DNA from: DATKCJ01 sp035513275
Lineage (GTDB): Bacteria; Verrucomicrobiota; Verrucomicrobiia; Opitutales; Opitutaceae
DNA length: 5,521 nt
Assembly: GCA_035513275.1 (NCBI GenBank)
Contig: DATKCJ010000432.1
Location: 1 to 5,521, forward strand
Direction: 5' to 3'
Shown here: one piece after another, positions 1 to 5,521 of the stretch
Position numbering within the stretch: position 1 is the first letter of the stretch
How the letters are laid out: the number at the start of each line of letters is the position of its first letter
The notes under the pieces: generated by a model
Databases searched by the model: none
Seen by the model: only the letters and a program-made list of their open reading frames with translations
Told to the model about the DNA's origin: nothing
Translations under genes and position numbers: made by a program

Positions 1-5
1 AGGAA

Positions 6-19
6 GCTCCAGCAGGAGC
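6..19 (-). terminator. possible terminator stem-loop downstream of tRNA-Asp
   Basis: Read on the minus strand, GCTCC-TGCT-GGAGC forms a 5-bp stem with a 4-nt loop. It starts 7 nt after the encoded CCA of the tRNA and is followed by TTCCT, where the window ends. The position suits a tRNA transcript terminator. The stem is short and the following T-rich stretch cannot be followed past the edge, so this is tentative. Confidence 0.35.
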
Positions 20-25
20 GTAGGA

Positions 26-102
26 TGGCGGGATGGACGGGACTCGAACCCGCGGCCTTCTGCGTGACAGGCAGACGCTCTAACCAACTGAGCTACCACC
101 CC
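26..102 (-). tRNA. tRNA-Asp (anticodon GTC)
   Basis: The minus strand folds into a full cloverleaf. The acceptor arm GGGGTGG (102-96) pairs with CCATCCC (36-30), with one G-T pair. The D-arm region carries TAGCTCAGTTGGTTAGAGC. The anticodon stem TCTGC/GCAGA encloses the loop CTGTCAC, whose anticodon GTC (plus-strand GAC at 66-68) reads Asp codons GAC and GAT. The T-arm holds the GGTTCGAGTCC-type loop. The discriminator base is G73, an identity element of bacterial tRNA-Asp, and CCA is encoded in the DNA (26-28). No intron or mismatch suggests a pseudogene. The gene stands alone within the window, followed by a small hairpin at 6-19. Confidence 0.96.
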
Positions 103-120
103 GTGATGGGAAAAACGCGA

Positions 121-148
121 ACCGTAGGTTGAGGGGGGGTGGAGTCAA
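121..148 (-). promoter_or_regulatory. putative sigma70-type promoter of tRNA-Asp
   Basis: On the minus strand there is TTGACT (148-143), a 5/6 match to the -35 box, then a 16-bp spacer, then TACGGT (126-121), a weak -10 box. Transcription would start near 114, giving a leader of about a dozen bases before the mature tRNA 5' end at 102. The strong -35 and the position support it; the poor -10 limits confidence. Confidence 0.45.
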
Positions 149-310
149 GTGTCGATTGGGAAGCGGCTTTCAGCGCCCGAAAAACGCGGAATTCGATGGC
201 ATTGAAACCGGCTAACTCATGACAAACTGCAGGTAGCGAGCCTTCTCCCTCCTCCGCTCCTTGATCTTCGGGGGACTCGCCGAGGGGCGTGTTTCTCCCT
301 GGGCGAACGT

Positions 311-349
311 CCGCCGGTCCGGCGACGCGCCTCTCGGAGAGAGGCGCGC
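311..349. repeat. tandem hairpins, REP-like, 3' of the GH3 gene
   Basis: Two perfect hairpins lie almost back to back. CGCCG-GTC-CGGCG (312-324) has 5-bp arms. CGCGCCTCTC-GGA-GAGAGGCGCG (326-348) has 10-bp arms and a 3-nt loop. They begin 21 bp past the GH3 stop codon. No T-run follows on either strand, so this is not a classical intrinsic terminator, although the strong stem could still protect the GH3 mRNA 3' end or aid Rho-independent stopping. The structure resembles bacterial REP elements; its copy number in the genome is unknown. The rest of the spacer from 149 to 369 shows nothing convincing. Confidence 0.6.
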
Positions 350-369
350 TACCCCCCGAACAAATGGCC

Positions 370-2598
370 TTAGCGCCCGACCGTGACGGTTTTCTTGAGC
401 CTCAGGTCCTCGTCGCGCGAGGAGTTGCCGACGAGCAATTCGACCGGGCCGGGCTCGACGGTCCACGCGTGAGCCTCGACATCCCAGTAGGCGAGATCGG
501 AAGCGCGCAGCGTGATCATCGCGGTGGCGGTCTGTCCGGGTTCGACAGTGAGGCGCTTAAATCCCTTCAACTGCTTGCGCGGCCGCTCGACCTTCGACTG
601 TGGGTAGCGCACGTAGAGTTGGACAACCTCATCGCCTTTGCGCGTGCCGGTGTTGGCAACGTCGACGCTCACCTCGAGCGTGCCGTCGGGCGCGAGGGTG
701 TCGGCCGACCGCAGCCTTGAGATTTCAAACGTCGTGTAGCTGAGCCCGAAGCCGAACGCGTATTGCGGCTCGTGCGGCGAATACATGTAGGTGCGGCCGT
801 TGCGTATGTCGTAGTCCATCATCGGCGGGAGCTGTTCGAGCGACTTCGGCCACGTCTGCACAGTCTTGCCGCCGGGGTTGTAGTCACCGAAGAGCACGTC
901 GGCGAGCGCGTTGCCCTGCTCCTGCGACGCGTGCGTGATGTGGAGGATCGCGGGCGCGTGCTCCGCAGCCCATGGCATCGCATACGGAAAGTTCGCCACG
1001 AGCACGACGACGGTTCGCGGGTTCGCTTCGTGCACGCGCCGGATGAATTCCTCCTGGTCAGGCTGCAGAACGATCTCGTCGCGGTCCACGCCTTCCTTGC
1101 CCTCGCTCGGCGACGTGACGATCTCCCATCCCGCGTTGCTCTCGGGGTGGTTGCCGATGCAGACAATCGCGATGTCGCGTGTGCGGACGGCCTCGACTGC
1201 GATATCGCTCATGTCGGCGACCCAAGTTACGCCGAACTTCGAAGGTGCATACCGGATTGGCGGTTGCGCAAAGTCTCCGATGCCTTCGCGCGGACTCACG
1301 CGATACGGCGGCGTGCCCGAATACCAGTCGAGCAACACAGTGTTCGCCATCGGGCCAACGACCGCGACCGACTTGATCGCCGCTGGATTGATCGGCAGAA
1401 GGCCGTCGTTCTTGAGCAACACGATCGATTCGCGCGTGACCTCGCGCACGAGAGCGCGGGTCGCGGGATCGTCCCACGGCTCGACGCCAGGTTCGCGGCC
1501 GACCTGCGAATACGGCACCATTTCCGGCGGATCGAACAGGCCGAGATTCATGAACAACCGGACGCGTCCGCGCAGCGCCGTGTCGATTTCCGCTTCGGTG
1601 AGGAGGCCGCGCGAGACGGCCTCAAGAGTCGGTTCCGTGTGCCGGTCGAGAAAAAGATTGATGCCCGCCTTGATGCAGGCGGCCGCAGCGCTCGCGAGGT
1701 CGGGAAACGCCTTGTGCTCGTCGACGAGCAGACGCATGCCGCCGCCGTCGGTGCAGATCACGCCGTCGAGCCCCCATTCGCCCATCACGATCTCGCGAAG
1801 CATCGGGTGCACGTGCGCGGGTGTGCCGTTGATGGAGTTGTAGGCGGCCATCATCGCGTTTGCACCGCCGTCGCGGATCGCCATCTCGAAGGGCCGGCCG
1901 TAATACTCGCGCCACAAGCGCTCGTCGAAATCCGACGATGTGTGGAAGCGGCCGTTCTCATTGCTGTTTGCGAGAAAGTGCTTCAGCAGGCTCGCGGCCT
2001 TCACGTAGCGGGGATCATCGCCGTGCAGCCCGCGCGCGAACGCCGTCGCCAGCGTGCCGACGAGAAACGGATCCTCGCCGTAGACCTCCTCAGTGCGACC
2101 CCAGCGCGGATCGCGCGCGATGTCGGCATTGGGCGACATGACGATCAGACCCGAGCGCTTGTATTTTTCGCTCTGGACGAGGTATCGAACTTCGGTCGCC
2201 TGGTTCGCAGCAACGCGTTGAAGGAGCTCCGGGTTCCACATCGAGGCGAGACCGTAGGCTTGCGGAAACTGCGTCGTCGGCGTCGGACTGCGCCGACCCC
2301 AATTGCTCGGTCCACCCTGCGCGACGCCGTGGTAACCCTCGGAATTGCGAGTGCCCTCGACGCCCAGCCGCGGAATCGAAACCTGAAACCCAAGCCAGTC
2401 GACCTTCTCGTCGAGCGTCATCCGGCCGATCAGATCGGTGATCCGCTCCTCCTTGGGCACGTTCGGATCGCGGAATGGGTAATCGTATTTCATGGCTTCG
2501 TTGGCACCGAGGCTGGCCGCGGAGATCGCGAGGAAAATGGCAGCGGGCGCACCCGCGGAAAATGTCGTCCTGAACAGGGCGGGATTTTGGGGTTCCAT
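370..2598 (-). CDS. secreted glycoside hydrolase family 3 (beta-glucosidase/beta-xylosidase type)
   Basis: GH3 enzymes remove glucose or xylose residues from the non-reducing end of oligosaccharides by a retaining mechanism. Counted from the ATG at 2598 (742 aa), residues 1 to about 35 form a plausible signal peptide with an Ala-rich core, so export is likely. The GH3 N-terminal barrel follows, with MTLDEKV (60-66), RDPRWGR (162-168), KHF (206-208) and the likely nucleophile Asp284 in VICTDGGGM. The C-terminal alpha/beta sandwich carries VLLKND (393-398) and EGVDR (502-506), where Glu502 is the likely acid/base. FGFGLSYT (615-622) leads into a C-terminal fibronectin III-like domain ending near residue 724. 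Length and domain order are normal and nothing is truncated. A TTG six codons upstream (2616) is also open, and ATG 2493 would remove the signal peptide. No clear ribosome binding site decides the start. The exact substrate cannot be read from sequence. The gene is monocistronic here and divergent from the VWA gene. Confidence 0.93.
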   Translation of the reverse strand: MEPQNPALFRTTFSAGAPAAIFLAISAASLGANEAMKYDYPFRDPNVPKEERITDLIGRMTLDEKVDWLGFQVSIPRLGVEGTRNSEGYHGVAQGGPSNWGRRSPTPTTQFPQAYGLASMWNPELLQRVAANQATEVRYLVQSEKYKRSGLIVMSPNADIARDPRWGRTEEVYGEDPFLVGTLATAFARGLHGDDPRYVKAASLLKHFLANSNENGRFHTSSDFDERLWREYYGRPFEMAIRDGGANAMMAAYNSINGTPAHVHPMLREIVMGEWGLDGVICTDGGGMRLLVDEHKAFPDLASAAAACIKAGINLFLDRHTEPTLEAVSRGLLTEAEIDTALRGRVRLFMNLGLFDPPEMVPYSQVGREPGVEPWDDPATRALVREVTRESIVLLKNDGLLPINPAAIKSVAVVGPMANTVLLDWYSGTPPYRVSPREGIGDFAQPPIRYAPSKFGVTWVADMSDIAVEAVRTRDIAIVCIGNHPESNAGWEIVTSPSEGKEGVDRDEIVLQPDQEEFIRRVHEANPRTVVVLVANFPYAMPWAAEHAPAILHITHASQEQGNALADVLFGDYNPGGKTVQTWPKSLEQLPPMMDYDIRNGRTYMYSPHEPQYAFGFGLSYTTFEISRLRSADTLAPDGTLEVSVDVANTGTRKGDEVVQLYVRYPQSKVERPRKQLKGFKRLTVEPGQTATAMITLRASDLAYWDVEAHAWTVEPGPVELLVGNSSRDEDLRLKKTVTVGR

Positions 2599-2608
2599 CG
2601 CCGCGCAT

Positions 2609-2618
2609 GATTGCAATC
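2609..2618. promoter_or_regulatory. 10-bp palindrome just upstream of GH3 start
   Basis: GATTGCAATC is a perfect 10-bp palindrome whose near edge is 10 bp before the GH3 ATG at 2598. It could be a regulator half-site or operator for sugar control, but it is short, does not extend beyond 10 bp, and would overlap the coding region if the TTG at 2616 were the real start. Confidence 0.2.
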
Positions 2619-2642
2619 GACGCGCACCGACGCGAATCCGAA

Positions 2643-2713
2643 GTTCGGAGTTCCGCCTTCAGGCGGTCCGGTCCGAACGCCAGCCCGCGCAGACCGCGTA
2701 AACGCGGAACTCC
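2643..2713. repeat. REP/MITE-like palindromic element in the divergent GH3/VWA spacer
   Basis: A 71-bp block with nested symmetry. GGAGTTCCGC (2647-2656) and GCGGAACTCC (2704-2713) are perfect 10-bp terminal inverted repeats. Inside are a hairpin CCGCCT-TC-AGGCGG (2653-2666), embraced by GTTCGGA (2643-2649) and TCCGAAC (2672-2678), and a second hairpin CCGCG-TAAA-CGCGG (2694-2707). No transposase is encoded, so any mobility would depend on an enzyme elsewhere. The design resembles repetitive extragenic palindromes; I recall similar palindromes as common in Verrucomicrobiota intergenic DNA, but could not check. The rest of the spacer (2714-2811) must hold the VWA promoter, but I see no clear -35/-10 pair. 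Confidence 0.7.
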
Positions 2714-2811
2714 AAACACGGAGGGCGGCTGAACGTTTGCCCTTCCGCAGTTCTTTGCTTTGCACGCACCGCGCGATTGCACCAACTTCTCCCGCGACGC
2801 CCGCCCATCGG

Positions 2812-3831
2812 ATGATTCATCCAGCCACGGCCCCTGCCCTTCCGCCCGAGCGCCGCATCTTCAAGCGGCCCGCGAAGCGCACGATCATCTACGCGGTGGC
2901 CACTCAAGCGGGCCTGCTGCTGGTTGCGGTTTTCGTCGTCGTGCTGGAGCCGCTCTTCCGAAGCGATCCGGAGTTCACCGCGCGCAAGACGATCTACCTT
3001 CCGCAGAAAGTCCTCGAGCAATCGGTCGCACTCTCCGAATTCCAACAGACAGCGAGCAAGCCGATGTTGATGGACCGGCTGACAACCTCGGCGCTCATGC
3101 CGACGAATCTCCCAGCGATGCCCGCGGTGCCGCGCTCCGACGCCACGCCACTCGATCCGTCGGAGATGCTCGCGGGCGATGCGCAGTCGCTACTCGCGCA
3201 GTCCGGGCTCACCGGCGCGATGGGCGGGCTGAAGTCGCGCGCGTCGGTCGCTGCGTTCTTCGGCGTGAGCGACTCGGCGGAGAAGATTGTCGTCGTCGTT
3301 AACACCTCCGCATCCGTCGTGCGCAAGGCGCGCTCGCGCGGCGTGACGATTGAGAAAATCCAGGACGAGATGATCAATCTCGTGCGCGGCCTCGACTCGG
3401 GCACGCAGTTCGGGATCGTGCAGTTCTCACAGGGCGCGCGCAGCTTCGCGGACTTTCTCGCACCGGCAACGGCGCCGAACAAGGAGGCCGTGACGAAGTG
3501 GGTGCCGGACAATTTGAAAGGTAACCCGGTCGCGGGCGCAGGCGACGCCTACTTCGGTCACGAGGCTGGCATGGCGGCCGCACTCGCACTGCAGCCCGAC
3601 GTGATCTTCCTGCTCACCGACGGGCAACTCAACCGTCGCACGGTCGAGGGCGGACGCGTCGCCTACCCTGAGATTCCCTACAACGATTTCCTCCGCTCCG
3701 TGCGCGCGATGCAGCGCCGCTCGGGCACCGACGTGCGGATACACGTCATCGGCTTTGAGATGGAGAAAGCCGACGCGGACAACATGCGAAAGTTCGCCGG
3801 TGCATTCCGCGGGCAAATCCGCGAGTTCTGA
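2812..3831 (+). CDS. membrane-anchored VWA-domain protein
   Basis: Protein of 339 aa from ATG 2812. A basic N-terminus (RRIFKRPAKR, 14-23) precedes one transmembrane segment at about 24-46, so the C-terminal part should face the periplasm. A linker rich in Pro, Ala, Ser and Met (about 60-140) leads to a von Willebrand A fold from about 155 to 339: beta-strand IVVVV (159-163), the MIDAS position NTSAS (164-168), FGIVQFS (200-206), and DVIFLLTDGQ (263-272) with the conserved late Asp270. VWA domains mediate metal-dependent protein binding. Here the first MIDAS residue is Asn164 (AAC at 3301) instead of Asp in DxSxS, which should weaken metal binding. The frame stays open upstream to 2611, but that stretch runs through the palindromic element and reads as low-complexity Arg/Pro/Thr sequence, so ATG 2812, just ahead of the basic and TM segments, is the better start. 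No ribosome binding site is evident. The gene has no partner on its strand; its specific role is unknown. Confidence 0.85.
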   Translation: MIHPATAPALPPERRIFKRPAKRTIIYAVATQAGLLLVAVFVVVLEPLFRSDPEFTARKTIYLPQKVLEQSVALSEFQQTASKPMLMDRLTTSALMPTNLPAMPAVPRSDATPLDPSEMLAGDAQSLLAQSGLTGAMGGLKSRASVAAFFGVSDSAEKIVVVVNTSASVVRKARSRGVTIEKIQDEMINLVRGLDSGTQFGIVQFSQGARSFADFLAPATAPNKEAVTKWVPDNLKGNPVAGAGDAYFGHEAGMAAALALQPDVIFLLTDGQLNRRTVEGGRVAYPEIPYNDFLRSVRAMQRRSGTDVRIHVIGFEMEKADADNMRKFAGAFRGQIREF

Positions 3832-3845
3832 GGAAGAGATCGACT

Positions 3846-3949
3846 ACCGCGAACGCTCGCGAAGGGACGCGAAGCAGGAAAAGCGATCGGCCTGATTTGA
3901 ACTGAATCTTGTCCCGGGTTTCTTCGCGGGACTTCGCGCTCTTCGCGGT
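3846..3949. repeat. CGCGAAG-unit inverted repeat between convergent genes
   Basis: The left arm 3846-3874 (ACCGCGAA, then CGCGAAG at 3858 and 3868) is mirrored by the right arm 3922-3949 (CTTCGCG at 3922, 3932 and 3941, ending in GGT). Units are spaced 9-10 bp apart, about one helical turn, and the arms pair imperfectly around a 47-nt centre. The structure fills the 118-bp gap between two converging stop codons (3829-3831 and 3950-3952) and could act as a bidirectional transcription stop. No clear T-run is present. Its repetition elsewhere in the genome is not testable here. Confidence 0.6.
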
Positions 3950-4504
3950 TCAACGATCCCGCTCCGCCAGCGCCTCACTGACGACTGATCGCCACAGCGC
4001 GACTTCCCCCGCGATGCCGTGCTTCTCGAGCAAAAGCGCGACCTCGTCCTCGGTCGGCTCGACGACGTCGTGCCGCGGATCGCCCGGCAGGTGTGGCAGC
4101 ACGGCGCGCGCGATCACCCAGCACGCCCACGCGCGCGCCGCGCGTTGTTCGCGGCGAGGCCCGGGCATCCGGTCGGCTAGGTGCTGGAAATGCACGCGTG
4201 GATTGCCAATGAAGACATCGGGCGGCGCGTGCGCGAGAATCCACGCCATCGCTCGGTATGGCAGCGGCCACTCAATGAGTTCGCGCTCGTCGCCGCGCAG
4301 GTTTGAGCCGAGTGCGCGGTCGAGACAGAGCATGGCGCGGGCGGGAAGTCCGCGATTCCAGAGGAAGTGGCCGTATTCGATCGCAGTGCGGTAGAACGCC
4401 CCGTCGCGCCGGATGCCGTGCACACGAAAATGACTCCAGTCCATCCCTTCGCGCGGCGGGGGCAGATGCGGGCAGGCGGTGAATCGCGGATCCATCGCGC
4501 CCAT
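3950..4504 (-). CDS. conserved-looking hypothetical protein
   Basis: I do not recognise this protein. From ATG 4504 it has 184 aa, no signal peptide and no convincing transmembrane segment, so it is probably cytosolic. It is rich in Trp, Arg, His and Pro. It opens with a Pro-rich stretch (MDPRFTACPHLPPPREGMDW), continues with mainly helical-looking segments (FYRTAIEYGHFLWNRG, ARAMLCLDRAL, YRAMAWILAHAP, RAWACWVIARAVLPHLPGDP) and ends in an acidic-then-helical tail (EPTEDEVALLLEKHG). The short Ala-rich helices recall TPR-like repeats, but no repeat register is clear. The high G/C third-position use matches neighbouring genes, which supports real coding. ATG 4495 is an equally possible start; the frame is open up to GTG 4597, but that would overlap the divergent acyltransferase gene. 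No Shine-Dalgarno sequence is visible. It converges with the VWA gene and diverges from the acyltransferase gene. Confidence 0.7.
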   Translation of the reverse strand: MGAMDPRFTACPHLPPPREGMDWSHFRVHGIRRDGAFYRTAIEYGHFLWNRGLPARAMLCLDRALGSNLRGDERELIEWPLPYRAMAWILAHAPPDVFIGNPRVHFQHLADRMPGPRREQRAARAWACWVIARAVLPHLPGDPRHDVVEPTEDEVALLLEKHGIAGEVALWRSVVSEALAERDR

Positions 4505-4529
4505 GAGAGCACGCGCGGGCCGTGGGCGG

Positions 4530-4561
4530 AAGTGTTTTGGAGGCAAAGTTACACTTGGAGG
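4530..4561. promoter_or_regulatory. small symmetric region between divergent genes
   Basis: AAGTGT (4530-4535) and ACACTT (4551-4556) form a perfect 6-bp inverted repeat with a 15-bp centre. TTGGAGG occurs twice as a direct repeat (4537-4543 and 4555-4561), 18 bp apart. The region is A/T-richer than its surroundings and lies between the starts of two divergent genes. The second GGAGG can serve as a ribosome binding site for TTG 4573. An operator or a shared promoter is possible but not shown. Confidence 0.3.
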
Positions 4562-4572
4562 ATGGACAGCGA

Positions 4573-5292
4573 TTGCGTATCTGGTTGGTGGTGGCACCAG
4601 AGCAACTGAAGAAGGTTCACAACATCCGCGGGTGGCGGAGCTTCATCCTCTGGCCGCTCGTGGCGTTCTTGCGCCTTTGGGGTCGCACGCTGAAGTTCGA
4701 AATCCCCGCGGCGGATTTTGCGCTCTTCGGGCTGCGCGACGAGCCGGTGATCTTCGTGCTTTGGCACAACCGGCTCTTCGCCGTGCCGGAACTCTTCCGC
4801 CAACTGCGACCGTCGAAGCGGATTCATGCCCTCGTCAGCGCGAGCAAGGACGGCGCGTGGCTCGCAGCGTTCTTCGAACTCGCGGGTCTGGGCACGGTGC
4901 GAGGCTCGAGCAGCAAACACGGTCGCGCTGCGCTGCACGGACTCGCGGATCGCCTCGATGCCGGCGATGACGTGGGACTGACCCCCGACGGGCCGCGCGG
5001 GCCTGCCTACAAGTTGAAAGGCGGCGGCATAACGCTCGCGCGCAAGGCCGGAGTCCGAAGCGTGTTGCTCGGCATCAACTACGATCGTGCGTGGCGGATC
5101 CCGAGTTGGGACCGCTTTTTCGTGCCGGCGCCGTGGTCGATCGTGCGCGTCAGCTTCGCAGTGCGCACAGCCGCTGAGCTACGCGGGAGCGAAGATGCGA
5201 TCGCGCAGATGGAGTCGGACCTGATCGGGCTGAATCCCGATCCGTTGGCGCCCGCCGGAAGTTACGAGCGCGCCCAGCCGGAGGGACGCTGA
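4573..5292 (+). CDS. DUF374 lysophospholipid acyltransferase-like protein
   Basis: Members of this family are related to the LpxL/PlsC-type acyltransferases and are thought to move acyl chains onto envelope lipids at the inner membrane; the precise acceptor is not known. Counted from TTG 4573 (239 aa) the motifs are: an N-terminal membrane-associated hydrophobic stretch FILWPLVAFLRLW (24-36), the His-containing VLWHNRLF (62-69), VSASKDG (88-94), RGSSSK (110-115) and TPDGPRGP (137-144). Together these are the usual DUF374 signature in the usual order and spacing. The canonical HX4D Asp is absent after the His, which I believe is normal for this family. Start choice is uncertain. The frame is open to GTG 4522, but codons 4522-4587 have clearly lower third-position G/C than the body, while GGAGG at 4557-4561 sits 11 nt before TTG 4573. 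GTG 4588 and 4591 are other candidates. The stop lies only 6 bp from the convergent neighbour's stop. Confidence 0.87.
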   Translation: MRIWLVVAPEQLKKVHNIRGWRSFILWPLVAFLRLWGRTLKFEIPAADFALFGLRDEPVIFVLWHNRLFAVPELFRQLRPSKRIHALVSASKDGAWLAAFFELAGLGTVRGSSSKHGRAALHGLADRLDAGDDVGLTPDGPRGPAYKLKGGGITLARKAGVRSVLLGINYDRAWRIPSWDRFFVPAPWSIVRVSFAVRTAAELRGSEDAIAQMESDLIGLNPDPLAPAGSYERAQPEGR

Positions 5293-5298
5293 ATCCGG

Positions 5299-5521
5299 CT
5301 AGAACGACGGGGCGAGAATGACCTTCTTGCCCGGCGAGGCAACGAAGTCGTCACCTGCGCACCATGTCTCGTCGTTGATGAGGAACTTGAAGACGATCGG
5401 ACGGGCCGTGGTCGGCACGATGAACGCCCAGAGGTCGTCCTTCACGCACGTCATCGGGACGCCGCGCTCCCAGTTGATCCCGGGGCCTTCGCCGCGGATA
5501 TACATCGTGTTGCCGAAACCG
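5299..5521 (-). CDS. C-terminal part of a starch/glycogen-binding-like (CBM20/48-type) protein, partial
   Basis: The reading frame enters from the right window edge and ends at TAG (5299-5301); 73 codons are visible. The methionine at 5505 is probably internal, because the frame continues upstream as GFGNT before MYIRGEGPG. The pattern YIRGEGPG-x-NWERGVPM, then W-A-F, then VFKFLINDETWCAGDDF resembles the beta-sandwich carbohydrate-binding folds of CBM20 and CBM48/AMPK-beta, in which aromatic residues such as the Trp in NWERG and ETW contact alpha-glucan. A closing strand, GKKVILAPSF, ends the domain. Whether the rest of the protein is a signal sequence, a coiled coil or an enzyme domain cannot be seen. 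Fold assignment is by motif resemblance only, and binding of glucan is not established. Confidence 0.6.
   Translation of the reverse strand, partial: GFGNTMYIRGEGPGINWERGVPMTCVKDDLWAFIVPTTARPIVFKFLINDETWCAGDDFVASPGKKVILAPSF

Noticed and set aside
26..102. Possible integration (att) site at the tRNA-Asp 3' end.
   Set aside because: Only 25 bp past the tRNA are visible. No integrase and no second copy of the tRNA 3' end occur in the window.
212..466. Minus-strand frame of 84 codons between the tRNA and the GH3 end.
   Set aside because: It overlaps the GH3 C-terminus in another frame and runs through both hairpins. The product is Arg-rich and without motifs, and no ribosome binding site supports it.
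763..2610. Long open frame of 615 codons on the plus strand opposite the GH3 gene.
   Set aside because: It is antisense to a gene with all GH3 motifs, and its product is Arg/Val/His-rich without recognisable domains. Such mirror frames are expected in high-GC DNA.
2090..2785. Minus-strand frame of 231 codons overlapping the GH3 N-terminal region and the divergent spacer.
   Set aside because: It is out of frame with the GH3 gene, crosses the palindromic element and contains no domain motif.
2611..2811. Upstream extension of the VWA reading frame by 67 codons.
   Set aside because: The stretch is made largely of the palindromic element and reads as low-complexity Arg/Pro/Thr sequence before the basic and transmembrane segments; ATG 2812 explains the protein better.
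3846..3949. CRISPR-like array.
   Set aside because: Units are 7 bp with 2-3 bp gaps and are inverted between arms. There are no 25-40 bp direct repeats with unique spacers and no cas genes.
4562..4609. Short reading frame of 15 codons with three consecutive Trp codons (SGWWWHQSN) before a stop, resembling a trp-type attenuation leader.
   Set aside because: The GGAGG abuts the ATG with no spacing, no attenuator hairpin pair is seen, and the downstream gene is an acyltransferase, not a Trp gene. The Trp run comes from the TGGTTGGTGGTGG stretch read in another frame.

Overview
The window looks like chromosomal DNA from a high-GC bacterium, most likely of the phylum Verrucomicrobiota (perhaps the Opitutales side). 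This is an inference. It rests on the strong G/C preference at third codon positions, weak or absent Shine-Dalgarno sequences, a membrane-anchored VWA protein of a style common in that phylum, a DUF374 acyltransferase, a small carbohydrate-binding-type protein, and intergenic palindromic elements built from units such as CCGCCTTCAGGCGG, CCGCGTAAACGCGG and CGCGAAG. No 16S or other marker gene is present to prove it.

Layout from left to right: a possible terminator stem (6-19) and a complete tRNA-Asp(GTC) with encoded CCA on the minus strand (26-102), with a plausible promoter at 121-148. Next is a spacer with two adjacent hairpins (312-348), then a secreted glycoside hydrolase family 3 enzyme on the minus strand (370-2598). 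A 213-bp divergent region follows and holds a REP/MITE-like palindromic element (2643-2713). After it come a membrane-anchored VWA-domain protein on the plus strand (2812-3831), a 118-bp convergent spacer filled by a CGCGAAG-type inverted repeat (3846-3949), an unrecognised protein on the minus strand (3950-4504), a DUF374 lysophospholipid acyltransferase-like protein on the plus strand (about 4573-5292), and the C-terminal part of a starch/glycogen-binding-like small protein on the minus strand (5299 to the window edge).

The five protein genes alternate strand strictly (- + - + -), so no two can share an operon here and each should be transcribed alone. There is no evidence that they form one pathway. 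The GH3 enzyme points to plant-polysaccharide or oligosaccharide use. The acyltransferase belongs to envelope lipid metabolism. The VWA protein is a periplasm-facing adhesion or scaffold-type protein whose metal site looks impaired.

I found no CRISPR array, phage gene, transposase, toxin-antitoxin pair or other obvious new defence or mobile system. The most unusual points are the intergenic palindromic repeats, each of a different design, and the Asp-to-Asn change in the VWA metal-binding motif.
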